A program made the translations under genes and the position numbers. From Candidatus Omnitrophota bacterium (GTDB lineage Bacteria; Omnitrophota; Gorgyraeia; Velamenicoccales; Velamenicoccaceae), in assembly GCA_020052645.1 (NCBI GenBank), contig JAGVOQ010000031.1:35818-99817 (forward strand): a DNA stretch of 64,000 nucleotides, read 5' to 3'. The stretch's first letter is position 1; every line of letters starts with the position of its first letter. Shown in pieces: positions 45,335 through 53,791 of the stretch. The notes under the pieces are model-generated. The model did no database searches and was not told where the DNA came from. It worked only from the letters and a program-made list of their open reading frames with translations.

Positions 45335-45395
45335 AAAAATTTCCGCCGCAGGCGGATCAGCCTTCGGCTGAAACAATGAAAAATTAAAAAATTTA
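45335..45395. repeat. Small hairpins between acsV and cooC
   Basis: CCGCCGCAGGCGG and TCAGCCTTCGGCTGA are adjacent perfect hairpins followed by an A/T tract; the left edge AATTTCCGCC resembles the palindrome at 3717-3749. Confidence 0.6.
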
Positions 45396-45412
45396 AATCT
45401 CTAGTTTTAGCT

Positions 45413-47350
45413 TCAATTGCCATATTTAACGTTAGGAAACCTGGCCATATCCGTATGCGGGAAAAACAACGCGGCCATATACTCATCCATATATTGAGGA
45501 TCAGCAGACAATTCAAAGGTTGTAATATTTTTTGCAACCTCATCACAAATTTTAGAAGCCTGGGTAGACAATAAACTCTGCCTGGCACCGGCTAAAGAAC
45601 TATTTCCGACAAAAATATATTTTTCCCTTACGACATCAGGCAATAATCCTATTTGGACGGAGCTATCAATATTCAAGGAAGTTCCAAAACCACCTGCCAC
45701 AAAAATCTTTTTGATTTGATTAAAATCAATTTCCATGTGCCTGACCAAAATAGCGATGCCGGAATAAATAGCTGCTTTCGCCCGTTTAAGATTATCTAGA
45801 TCCGCGTCTGTTACAACAATATCTTCTTCAACGCTTGAGTCTTCTTTAAAAATAACGACAAATTCATAGCCGCTATCTCCAGATCTTACGCGCTTATTTT
45901 TTATCGTCCTATTAATCTTTCCATTTTTATCTAATACTCCACAACGAAGTAATTCAGACAACAAAGCAATATATCCTGATCCACAAATGCCTCGGGGCTT
46001 ATCTTGGCCTATTGTTCGAATCTCCACCTCGAGTGTATTCTTTTGTAATTTAACTGTTTCAATAGCTCCGCGCGTAGCACGTAAACCACACGTAAGGCCG
46101 CTCCCCTCAAAAGCTGGTCCTGCTGATGCTGCACAGCTCACCATCCAGTCAACATTGCCAAGAGCAATTTCGCCATTAGTGCCGATATCGATCAATAAGT
46201 TGATATCTTTGGATTCATGCATATCGCAAGCCACAACACCCGCTGTAATATCGCCCCCCACATAGCTAGAGACACCTGGTATGCAAAAAAGGAGACCTCT
46301 GGGATTAACTTTTACGCCGACTTCCGAGGCCTTAAACACAGGTACCAGATTCGCGACAGCCACATAAGGTTCTTGACGGATGAATGTCGGATCAATACGC
46401 AGCAACAAATGGATCATCGTCGTATTACCAGCAACAGATAAACACATCACATCATTCAAATCAATATCATACTCTTCAACAAAAGACTCGATCATCTCAT
46501 TAACAACATCAACAACCGCATGGTGCAGCTTCTCCAGCCCATCCTCTTCCTGAGCATAAATAATCCTAGAAATAACATCCGCCCCAAAAGTCGCCTGTCT
46601 GTTATAGGTCGCTTTCGTTCCCAAGGTCACGCGTTTGTTAAGATCAACCAATTGAGCGCTGATCGTCGTTGTGCCTATATCAAAAGCGAAACCAAAATTC
46701 TTATCCGCCCGATCCCCGGGCTCAATAGAAATAATCTCAGGCGCAATCCCTTTATGCGCGACAGCAACTGTCACCTTCCAATCGCTGGAACGTAACAAAG
46801 CACCAAGTTTGCGTATATTGGCCAAGCCCGTCAAATGCGGCACTAAACCAATTTTTTCCTCGAGCGCACGCGCAACTCTTTCACAATCGCTTGTCTTATC
46901 GTCAAAGCTGGGCTTTAAAATCTCTAAATAAAATTTAGACACAAGCGGCGCGTAAGAAAAAATATCATCTCCCAATCGGGGTTTAGCTTCAAAGATATCT
47001 TCCGCTTCAGCGAAAACGCCACGCAGCCTTAATTTCAATTCATCCGAAGAAAGAGCGCTCAAATCGAGACGTGATTCATGCGGAATTTCCACTTCCATAT
47101 CCGATTCAACCAATGTCTGACATGCCAAATGAATGCCGCGCCTTCTTTCTTCAAGAGATATTTTTCCTGAAGGTTCGCAATGGAGGTCGCCTTTCTTAAT
47201 AATGACCTTGCACTTACCACAAACGCCGTCCCCGCCACACGCCGCATTCAAATGAATATGACAGGAAATCGCCGATGCCAAAAGAGTTGTTCCCTTTTCA
47301 ACAACGACTGTCTTATTATCCGGAATAAAAAGAACTTTGCATTTATCCAT
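45413..47350 (-). CDS. acsV: Reductive activator of the corrinoid/Fe-S protein (RACo-like)
   Basis: Re-reduces Co(II) to Co(I) in the corrinoid protein at the cost of ATP. 645 residues: an N-terminal [2Fe-2S] domain with AACGGDGVCGKCKVII and LACQTLV, a linker, then an ASKHA ATPase with FAFDIGTTTISAQLVD, VAGNTTMIHLL, LLIDIGTNGEIALGN and IFVAGGFGTSLNID (DUF4445). Domain order is that of RACo. It is 21 bases after acsC, its presumed substrate. Confidence 0.92.
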   Translation of the reverse strand: MDKCKVLFIPDNKTVVVEKGTTLLASAISCHIHLNAACGGDGVCGKCKVIIKKGDLHCEPSGKISLEERRRGIHLACQTLVESDMEVEIPHESRLDLSALSSDELKLRLRGVFAEAEDIFEAKPRLGDDIFSYAPLVSKFYLEILKPSFDDKTSDCERVARALEEKIGLVPHLTGLANIRKLGALLRSSDWKVTVAVAHKGIAPEIISIEPGDRADKNFGFAFDIGTTTISAQLVDLNKRVTLGTKATYNRQATFGADVISRIIYAQEEDGLEKLHHAVVDVVNEMIESFVEEYDIDLNDVMCLSVAGNTTMIHLLLRIDPTFIRQEPYVAVANLVPVFKASEVGVKVNPRGLLFCIPGVSSYVGGDITAGVVACDMHESKDINLLIDIGTNGEIALGNVDWMVSCAASAGPAFEGSGLTCGLRATRGAIETVKLQKNTLEVEIRTIGQDKPRGICGSGYIALLSELLRCGVLDKNGKINRTIKNKRVRSGDSGYEFVVIFKEDSSVEEDIVVTDADLDNLKRAKAAIYSGIAILVRHMEIDFNQIKKIFVAGGFGTSLNIDSSVQIGLLPDVVREKYIFVGNSSLAGARQSLLSTQASKICDEVAKNITTFELSADPQYMDEYMAALFFPHTDMARFPNVKYGN

Positions 47351-47371
47351 GACAGTTTAAACAAAAAAAAT

Positions 47372-48700
47372 TTAAAGATTCTTAAGATAAGACGGCAAAC
47401 CCGCCGCTTCCCGGGGTCCGACCAGAATTTTCCAACCGGATTTTTCTTCCAAATCCCCGCTCATCATAGACACATAGCCGGGGATGATAAGATTTTTGTG
47501 ACGCACTTTTTCTTCAAGCTTAAATTTAATCAAAGTATCAGCGACTTTTTCCGCATTGAATTTTTCAGCGGCCCATGCTGTCAAAACAGACATCCCTTCT
47601 GTATCAACGCAAATAAGATGACTCGGGATTCGACTTGTTTCAATCTCGCCTAAAACCGTGTAATAAGTAAGCGAAAAATTCGTCGTGATCAAAACAGGGG
47701 ATCGGTCATCCGCGGCACCTATCGTATAAACAGCCGGTTCCACCTGTAAAGGTTTCTGAGGATCGGTAAAAATATTCTGCCGTAACGTCAAAAGAGGCAA
47801 AACATATTCAGGCTTCCGTGTTTTTAAAAGAACAATGCTCGCGTATTTAGCGATAAACATCGAAGCTTCTACCACCGATGCCGCCTCATCCGTCAAGTCT
47901 GCGATCACCATGGTCGGAAATCCAACACTGCGTTCGTTCTTTTTAATAGAGAGCCGACGTAATTGTGTTAACTGCCATAAATAATCGCTCATTTTTTCAG
48001 AATGAACATCTAAAACAATATCCGGGACTCTTGAAACGATTTTTTTTGTAAGGCTCGAAAGTTCAGAGACGCTGGACCCCCTGAATGCCAAAGGCACGCG
48101 AAAGTTTCCGGCAATCGTTGCAAAAGAATCCAACAGGCTATTTTCAGAACAATACACCAAAGGTTTTTGCGAGGCACAGATTTCAAGCGCCGTTTTTAGC
48201 GTTTCAGTTGTCTTAGGCATCAAGACAAGCCCCAATGTGGTTTTTTTCAAAAGAATTTTTAAAGCGTTAATAAACTTAGAATCTTTGCTCTTTGTTTCTT
48301 TTAAAGCCACCAGATTAACTTCAATCTTTTGCCCGACCCGCTCAAATGTGCACTTATTGATTTCCTCTATAGCTTTATTTAATTCAGATTCACTTAAAAC
48401 ATCCTCTAAGATAAATCCGATGGCCGTCGGGTGATGAAATTTTTCTTCATGACGGAACAGAACAGTCTCGTTTCCGATAGACGATTTAGCCTCCCCTGAG
48501 CCGATTTCAACTAAACGAATCGCAGGCTGTGACGCCTGTTCCAAAACCGCACGAACTTCCGGGGTAACAAAAGGACACTTATCCAAAGGAATCGCTTTCT
48601 TGGCCAGCTGCATCGCAAAAGCCAGACATGTCTGAAACCCGCATTTTTTACAATTTGTTTTTGGAAGAAGCTTATAGATATCTAATCCTGAGAGCGCCAT
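47372..48700 (-). CDS. acsC: Corrinoid/Fe-S protein large subunit (CODH/ACS gamma)
   Basis: Carries the [4Fe-4S] cluster and cobamide. 442 residues: the cluster motif TNCKKCGFQTCLAFAMQLAK with KCPFV near residues 17-45, a TIM barrel in the middle (VIADLTDEAA), and the B12-binding C-terminus (LICVDTEGMSVLTAWAAEKF, PGYVSMMSGDLEEKSGW). ATG at 48700 follows GGAG by 5 bases; it lies 19 bases inside larC. Upstream frame extension would be an artefact of that overlap. Confidence 0.95.
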   Translation of the reverse strand: MALSGLDIYKLLPKTNCKKCGFQTCLAFAMQLAKKAIPLDKCPFVTPEVRAVLEQASQPAIRLVEIGSGEAKSSIGNETVLFRHEEKFHHPTAIGFILEDVLSESELNKAIEEINKCTFERVGQKIEVNLVALKETKSKDSKFINALKILLKKTTLGLVLMPKTTETLKTALEICASQKPLVYCSENSLLDSFATIAGNFRVPLAFRGSSVSELSSLTKKIVSRVPDIVLDVHSEKMSDYLWQLTQLRRLSIKKNERSVGFPTMVIADLTDEAASVVEASMFIAKYASIVLLKTRKPEYVLPLLTLRQNIFTDPQKPLQVEPAVYTIGAADDRSPVLITTNFSLTYYTVLGEIETSRIPSHLICVDTEGMSVLTAWAAEKFNAEKVADTLIKFKLEEKVRHKNLIIPGYVSMMSGDLEEKSGWKILVGPREAAGLPSYLKNL

Positions 48701-49836
48701 TTTATCTCCGCTTTTTGTTGAACTTCTTTGATAATTTTCATAAGAGGCGTTTTGGTCAAAACCGCAATTTTTCGGCAATCATCGTACTCCGGAGACATGC
48801 GCCATCCCCCTGAAATCTTACGAACGCATTTGACACGGACTCGCATACCTTTAAAATTTAATATTTTAGAATTTCGCTCTAACTTCAAGCGCTCTACCTT
48901 AGAAAAGCGCACACCCAAGGTCGTCGTTTCTTTAAAGATAATTTCGGATATCTTACCTAAATTCTCCTCGCTTGACAATACGTTAAGCAAAAAACCCGGT
49001 CTTGTTTTTTTCATAGTAATATTTTGAACAAAAACATCCAAGGCCCCCGCTTGAAAAAGCCTGTCGAACACATATTCAAAAACCTGAGGGTTCATATCAT
49101 CGATATTGGCTTCCAAACAATAGATAACATCCGTCTTAAGATTACTCAAAGAAGATTTAAGCTCCACCGCACGAACAATATTTGAACCGTCCGGCACCTC
49201 AAAGGCTCCAGCCCCGCACCCCACGCGGCCTACACGAAAAGTTTCTTTAAACTCCGGCTGAATCTGCCGTCCACAGGCACCCAAAAAAGCCAATCCTGTC
49301 GGAGTAAGATTTTCATGGTTGGCAGACGTAAAATAAACTTTTGAATTTTTGAGAAGCTCCATCGTGGCCGGCGCCACTTTCGAGCCCAAAGGGACATCCC
49401 CATAAAAAATTTGAGCCACGTCCAGCTTATCAAGTAAAATGCTCAATGATACGATATCCACAAGAGAATCAATTTCACCTAATTGATGAAATCGGATATC
49501 TTGATGTTTGTGACCATGAACTTTGGTCTCAGCGTTTTTAAGCACGCCGTAAATTTTTAATATATTCTGCTGAACCGCTTGCGACAATCGAGACGATCGA
49601 ACAAGACGAACAATTTCATTAAAAGAATAGTTCCTCTCTTTCTCCACGCGCACATTCCATTTAAGAGCCCGCGCGTGGCCCCGCTGCACATAATTTTTTG
49701 ATAAGACGTAACCTTTTAAATTTATTTTAAACAGTTCTTTTTTTAGCACCTCTAGAGATACCCCCAGATCCAACATAGCCGCGACCGCCATATCACCGCT
49801 GATCCCGCCGATCAAATCAAAATAAATATAGTTCAT
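48682..49836 (-). CDS. larC: Nickel-pincer cofactor cyclometallase LarC
   Basis: Inserts Ni into the pyridinium-dithiocarboxylate cofactor. 384 residues, both halves in one frame: LarC1 with YIYFDLIGGISGDMAVAAML, ETKVHGHKHQDIRFHQLGE, and LTPTGLAFLGACG; LarC2 with CLEANIDDMNPQVFEYV and SPEYDDCRKIAVLTKTPL. In lactobacilli the halves are joined by a frameshift, not here. Overlaps larB by 4 bases and acsC by 19. LarA and LarE are not in the window. Confidence 0.93.
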   Translation of the reverse strand: MNYIYFDLIGGISGDMAVAAMLDLGVSLEVLKKELFKINLKGYVLSKNYVQRGHARALKWNVRVEKERNYSFNEIVRLVRSSRLSQAVQQNILKIYGVLKNAETKVHGHKHQDIRFHQLGEIDSLVDIVSLSILLDKLDVAQIFYGDVPLGSKVAPATMELLKNSKVYFTSANHENLTPTGLAFLGACGRQIQPEFKETFRVGRVGCGAGAFEVPDGSNIVRAVELKSSLSNLKTDVIYCLEANIDDMNPQVFEYVFDRLFQAGALDVFVQNITMKKTRPGFLLNVLSSEENLGKISEIIFKETTTLGVRFSKVERLKLERNSKILNFKGMRVRVKCVRKISGGWRMSPEYDDCRKIAVLTKTPLMKIIKEVQQKAEIKWRSQD

Positions 49837-50531
49837 GATGCCTTTTTTGAAACGATAAGACCCGCGAAATAACCAGCACCGAATCCATTATCGATATTAA
49901 CTACTGCGATGCCCGGTGAACAACTGTTGAGCATAGTCAAAAGCGCAGCCAGGCCTTCAAAACTGGAACCATAACCGCAACTGGTCGGTACAGCCACAAC
50001 AGGACATTTTACTAATCCGCTCACAAGACTCGCCAAAGCGCCTTCCATGCCAGCAACGACAATAATAACAGAGGCATTCTTTAAAATTTCTTTTTTATCC
50101 AATATCCTGTGAACTCCCGCAACGCCAACATCGTAAATTTTTTTCACACGGCAGCCCATAAGTTCTAGTGTAACAGAGGCCTCCTCCGCGACCGGAATGT
50201 CACTGGTGCCTGCGCTAACAATCAGGACTTCATCGACTGATACATCCTTCTGTTTAGAATTTTTTTTAAGCGCCGGATAACAATACGCCGCACGGGCCTT
50301 TTTGTTAAAAATCAATCCTGGAATCTTTTTTTTAAGCGCGGGGTAAACCTCTGGAGCAAGACGCGTCAACAAAAGAGGCGTGTCTTTTTCTTTGAGCAGG
50401 GTTTTGGCAATGCAAAGGATTTCATCTTTTGTCTTGTGCAGACAGAAAATAACTTCCGGAAAACCTCTGCGTTTTTTTCGATCAATATCCACGCAGGCAA
50501 AACCTAAATCGACATATTTTTGGGCATTCAT
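49833..50531 (-). CDS. larB: Pyridinium-3,5-biscarboxylic acid synthase LarB
   Basis: Carboxylates nicotinate adenine dinucleotide, the first step of the nickel-pincer cofactor. About 232 residues: N-terminal part GFPEVIFCLHKTKDEI, then a PurE-like domain with VLIVSAGTSDIPVAEEA, VVAGMEGALASLVSGL, VPTSCGYGSSF and NIDNGFGAGYFAGLI. The ATG at 50531 overlaps the stop of the HTH-membrane gene (ATGA); the earlier in-frame Met is inside that gene. Confidence 0.92.
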   Translation of the reverse strand: MNAQKYVDLGFACVDIDRKKRRGFPEVIFCLHKTKDEILCIAKTLLKEKDTPLLLTRLAPEVYPALKKKIPGLIFNKKARAAYCYPALKKNSKQKDVSVDEVLIVSAGTSDIPVAEEASVTLELMGCRVKKIYDVGVAGVHRILDKKEILKNASVIIVVAGMEGALASLVSGLVKCPVVAVPTSCGYGSSFEGLAALLTMLNSCSPGIAVVNIDNGFGAGYFAGLIVSKKAS

Positions 50532-50830
50532 AATCTGACGATAAAATACAGGAGGCAAAAGATAACAACAAGAGAGAGAATATAAAAATCATTGCGGTAC
50601 ACGAAATCCCGGCTAGCTTCCAAGACTGTCCCTTCGATAGAAACAAGGGATTGATCAGGCTTGATCCTATCCCGAATCTGATCGAGCTGGTCTTTACGAA
50701 ACCTTAAGTACACCCCTCCGACTTTATAGGCCGGGATAACGCCTTTTTCAGACAGCTCGATAACTTCTTTTTCGGTAATACTTAATATCTGAGCGACTTC
50801 TCGAATCGTCAACAATTTTGCCATTACCAT
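50528..50830 (-). CDS. HTH protein with C-terminal membrane anchor
   Basis: 100 residues. Residues 3-58 are an excisionase/MerR-type winged HTH (LLTIREVAQILSITEKEVIE, IPAYKVGGVYLRFRKDQLDQI). Residues 80-98 are one transmembrane helix (FYILSLVVIFCLLYFIVR). Linked at 4 bases to the bactofilin-HTH gene upstream and by ATGA overlap to larB. Its HTH is of the same kind as that of the bactofilin fusion. It may tether DNA to the membrane (inference); a plain regulator is the alternative. Confidence 0.82.
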   Translation of the reverse strand: MVMAKLLTIREVAQILSITEKEVIELSEKGVIPAYKVGGVYLRFRKDQLDQIRDRIKPDQSLVSIEGTVLEASRDFVYRNDFYILSLVVIFCLLYFIVRL

Positions 50831-50834
50831 AATA

Positions 50835-51344
50835 TCAGCTTATCTTTCCAGCCGAAATCCACTCATCGACTTTTTTTCGTTCAAATTTCCAGGCAACCCC
50901 TTCTTTAAATGCAGGAATGCGCCCTGAAGAAGCCCAATCCAAAACAGTATTAAGGTCTACCTCTAAATATCGAGCCAAACCATCCGGATCAAAAATATCT
51001 CCCAACATCGAGCACTTGCCCTGGAAAAGCGCGCCTTCTGCAATGGCCAAAAGAGGCGCCTTCAGATTCCCATCAACGACAGCCGTATTTTTTAATACAA
51101 CCCTTTTGGACGCCGTAATTTCCCCTTTCACGCGGCCAAAAACAATAATATCATCTCCAGTAATCGTCGCATCAACAATCGCGTTCTCGCCAATTTCAAG
51201 CGTCCCCTTCACTTCCAGGGTCCCCTCGAACTTTCCATTAATGCAAAGATGAACAGGCTCCTTAAAAGAGAGACTGCCCTGCATGGACGAATCAACTGTG
51301 ATCATCTTCTCTTCAGTATCTTTCTTCCTGTCTCTGAGAGCCAT
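50835..51344 (-). CDS. Bactofilin with C-terminal HTH domain
   Basis: 169 residues. A bactofilin beta-helix core spans about 18-112 (GSLSFKEPVHLCINGKFEGT, GENAIVDATITGDDIIVFGR, VVDGNLKAPLLAIAEGALFQ). Then an excisionase-type HTH occupies about 118-166 (LARYLEVDLNTVLDWASSGR, IPAFKEGVAWKFERKKVDEW). Bactofilins polymerise without nucleotide and usually bind membranes by an N-terminal motif; DNA-binding tails are not part of the classical type. ATG at 51344 has GGGGGGG 3 bases before; an alternative at 51305 would avoid overlap with mgtC. Confidence 0.85.
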   Translation of the reverse strand: MALRDRKKDTEEKMITVDSSMQGSLSFKEPVHLCINGKFEGTLEVKGTLEIGENAIVDATITGDDIIVFGRVKGEITASKRVVLKNTAVVDGNLKAPLLAIAEGALFQGKCSMLGDIFDPDGLARYLEVDLNTVLDWASSGRIPAFKEGVAWKFERKKVDEWISAGKIS

Positions 51345-51783
51345 GGACCCCCCCTTTTTTTAATAACGCATGTTCAAATTTTCTTAAAAATAGAAGAACG
51401 CCTAAAACTAAAGCAGCGACAAATATGGAAACCTTTATTAAACCGCATCCCACGCTTAAACCCAAGGCTGAAACAACCCAAAGACTCGACGCTGTTGTCA
51501 GCCCACGAACTCCTTCTGAGGAACGAATAATGGCCCCAGCCCCCAAAAACCCGATCCCAGTAACCACCCCTGCGGCTATCCTCGTAGGATCGACATTAGC
51601 TTGAGTCTTATATATATCAAAAACATACATAGATGTCAACATGATGAGGGTCGAACCAACACATACCAAAATGTGTGTGCGTAACCCTGCTTCATGCCGG
51701 CACAACTCCCGCTCCAAACCTATCAAACTGCTTAGAACAAAAGCAATAAATATCCTCAATATCATTTCACCATCAGTAACCAT
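51313..51783 (-). CDS. mgtC: MgtC/SapB family membrane protein
   Basis: 156 residues with five hydrophobic helices: FIAFVLSSLIGLERELCRHE, AGLRTHILVCVGSTLIMLTS, RIAAGVVTGIGFLGAGAII, GLTTASSLWVVSALGLSVGC and a last helix VSIFVAALVLGVLLFL. These are the MgtC signature segments. The family modulates ATP synthase or Mg2+-linked survival; the role here is unknown. Overlaps the bactofilin gene by up to 32 bases. Confidence 0.93.
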   Translation of the reverse strand: MVTDGEMILRIFIAFVLSSLIGLERELCRHEAGLRTHILVCVGSTLIMLTSMYVFDIYKTQANVDPTRIAAGVVTGIGFLGAGAIIRSSEGVRGLTTASSLWVVSALGLSVGCGLIKVSIFVAALVLGVLLFLRKFEHALLKKGGVHGSQRQEERY

Positions 51784-51791
51784 AATACCTC

Positions 51792-52787
51792 CTATCCCAT
51801 CAAGGGATCTAAAGAATGAGCATGTTTAATCATCTTGGCTTTAAATAAACGCCCCCCAAGACTCGCAACCATTGCCGCATTATCCAAGCAATACGACTTA
51901 CCAGCGATTAAGAGCTTGATTTTTAAATCAGCGGCGCGTGTTTCAAGCTTTGAGCGCAAATAATTATTGAAAGCCACTCCTCCGCCGACAACCAAGATCT
52001 TCGCATGCGCCTCCTGAGCAGCCCTAAGAGATTTACAAACCAAATCTTCAACAACAACTTCTTGAAACGAGGCGCAAAGATCTTTTGTCGTACTTTGCGA
52101 CAAAGAACCGTACATCTTTACCAAATCACGCACCTTATACAAAACAGCTGTCTTGATACCGCTAAAACTAAAATCAAGACCATCGCCGCACTCACAGCGA
52201 AAAACGTATGCGTCTTTTCGGCCGCTTTTAGCTAATTTTTCAATCACTGGCCCACCAGGATAAGAGAGCCCCATGATTTTTGCAACTTTATCAAACGCCT
52301 CACCTGCCGCGTCATCACGCGTCGCTGACAGTAATTCTTCTTTTTTCATGGCCGTAACCTTATAAAGATTGGTATGTCCCCCTGAAACAACAAGGCCAAC
52401 AAAAGGATATGAAATATCGTGATCAATAAAAGGGGCGTACAAATGCGCCTTAAGATGATTGATCGCGACAACAGGCACCTTCCAACCCAGAGAAAGAGCT
52501 TTAGCAAAAGAAATACCCACCAATAAAGATCCTATCAAGCCCGGTCCTTGGGTTACAGCGATAAGATCCAGATCTTTCGGGCAAACCCGAGCTTGACGCA
52601 TCGCCGCATCAACCACTGATACGATTGATTCCAAATGAGCCCGCGAAGCAATTTCAGGGATAATGCCGCCATAAACAGCATGAAGTTTCAAACTTGAAGC
52701 CACCACATTAGAAAGAACAAATCGTGCATCCTTAACTACAGAAGCGCACGTTTCATCACAAGAAGTCTCAATGCCTAAGACATTCAT
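51792..52787 (-). CDS. tsaD: tRNA N6-adenosine threonylcarbamoyltransferase
   Basis: Completes t6A37 on ANN-decoding tRNAs. 331 residues: VLGIETSCDETCASVV, PEIASRAHLESIVSVVDA with metal His region INHLKAHLYAPF, FVGLVVSGGHTNLY, GLSYPGGPVIEKL and VVGGGVAFNNYLRS. Follows the deacetylase gene after a 116-base palindromic repeat; its own ribosome site is weak. Confidence 0.97.
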   Translation of the reverse strand: MNVLGIETSCDETCASVVKDARFVLSNVVASSLKLHAVYGGIIPEIASRAHLESIVSVVDAAMRQARVCPKDLDLIAVTQGPGLIGSLLVGISFAKALSLGWKVPVVAINHLKAHLYAPFIDHDISYPFVGLVVSGGHTNLYKVTAMKKEELLSATRDDAAGEAFDKVAKIMGLSYPGGPVIEKLAKSGRKDAYVFRCECGDGLDFSFSGIKTAVLYKVRDLVKMYGSLSQSTTKDLCASFQEVVVEDLVCKSLRAAQEAHAKILVVGGGVAFNNYLRSKLETRAADLKIKLLIAGKSYCLDNAAMVASLGGRLFKAKMIKHAHSLDPLMG

Positions 52788-52792
52788 ATTCT

Positions 52793-52906
52793 TTAGTGAA
52801 GTTCCTAAGGACTTTAAGTCCTTAAGCTTCCTCCTTTAGCAGAAAATGCAGGACACCATTCATCTTGACAGGCTAAAAGCCTTAAAGGATTTATGCTAAA
52901 GGATTA
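52793..52906. repeat. Three-hairpin repeat, copy B (forms the deacetylase stop)
   Basis: Same order as copy A at 24793-24908: CTAAGGACTTTAAGTCCTTAAG, CCTTTAGC / GCTAAAGG arms, GGCTAAAAGCC in the loop. The right edge AAAGGATTAA includes the TAA stop of the deacetylase gene on the minus strand. Confidence 0.85.
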
Positions 52907-53791
52907 ATTTCTCTGATCCAAGTCAGCCACCTCGGAAAGATTAACGAACTGATAACCCTCGCCCTGCAATTGCAGAATCATTTGTTTCAAAACGGCGATG
53001 GTGGTAGGCCTATCATGCCCGATACCGATCGCCAAACCGTCTTGTTTTGCTTTTCTTGCTACTTCCAAAATCTGCTGACGTATATAAGATGGATCATTCT
53101 CGTTATCAATAAACACATCCCGTTTAAAAAAAACCATTTTTAAATTCTTGGCCACCGGGCGGCCCACACTTTTAGACGTCACAAGGCTATCTAAGAAAAA
53201 ACAATTTTTTTGTTTCAGATAAGTCAAAACCACCCGCATCAAAGCAGCGTCTTCTGTGGCACGAGAACCCATATGATTACTTACACCTAAAGCATGAGGC
53301 ACATTCTCAAAAGCTTCGTCCAAAAGAGACAAAATTTTCCTCTTATCCATTCCGCTCAAGAGAGTATTTTCTTCTAATCCATAATTTTCCTTATTCTTAG
53401 GCTCCATAGGCATATGAATGATCACATCTTTGCTGGCAGTATAAGCTAATTTAGCCACTTGTGTAGAATACGCCTTAAAAGGCAAAATCGATAAGGTCAC
53501 ATGAAAATTATTTCTAGTAATAAAATCACTATTTTTAAGATTATATCCCCAATCGTCAAGCACAATGGCGATCTTTCCGACAATCTCGCGCGGTTTTTGT
53601 TTTTCCTTTTCCTTCTGTGCCTCTTTCAATTTTTGCGCTGTAACTACTTCTTTTTCCCAAACCTTCAATTCTTTGGTAATTTTCTGATAACGCTGCGCCC
53701 TGCGTTGCGCCAGAAGATGAAAAAGCAGAACAGACTGAACCAACACCAGGATAGATAAAATAACAATAGCAAGATTTTTAAGATGATTCAT
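52904..53791 (-). CDS. Divergent polysaccharide deacetylase (DUF610/YibQ-type)
   Basis: 295 residues: an N-terminal signal anchor (LAIVILSILVLVQSVLLFHLL), a basic coiled stretch to about 70, then a deacetylase-like barrel with IAIVLDDWGYNLKNSDF, DVIIHMPMEPKNKE, GVSNHMGSRATED and AIGIGHDRPTTIAVL, which place the metal Asp and His residues. Probably acts on envelope glycans. The ATG overlaps the ctp stop (ATGA). The stop codon is supplied by a repeat. Confidence 0.88.
   Translation of the reverse strand: MNHLKNLAIVILSILVLVQSVLLFHLLAQRRAQRYQKITKELKVWEKEVVTAQKLKEAQKEKEKQKPREIVGKIAIVLDDWGYNLKNSDFITRNNFHVTLSILPFKAYSTQVAKLAYTASKDVIIHMPMEPKNKENYGLEENTLLSGMDKRKILSLLDEAFENVPHALGVSNHMGSRATEDAALMRVVLTYLKQKNCFFLDSLVTSKSVGRPVAKNLKMVFFKRDVFIDNENDPSYIRQQILEVARKAKQDGLAIGIGHDRPTTIAVLKQMILQLQGEGYQFVNLSEVADLDQRN

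Noticed and set aside
47180-47653. Plus-strand open frame of 157 residues
   Set aside because: Antisense to acsV and acsC ends, whose cysteine and corrinoid motifs are well formed.
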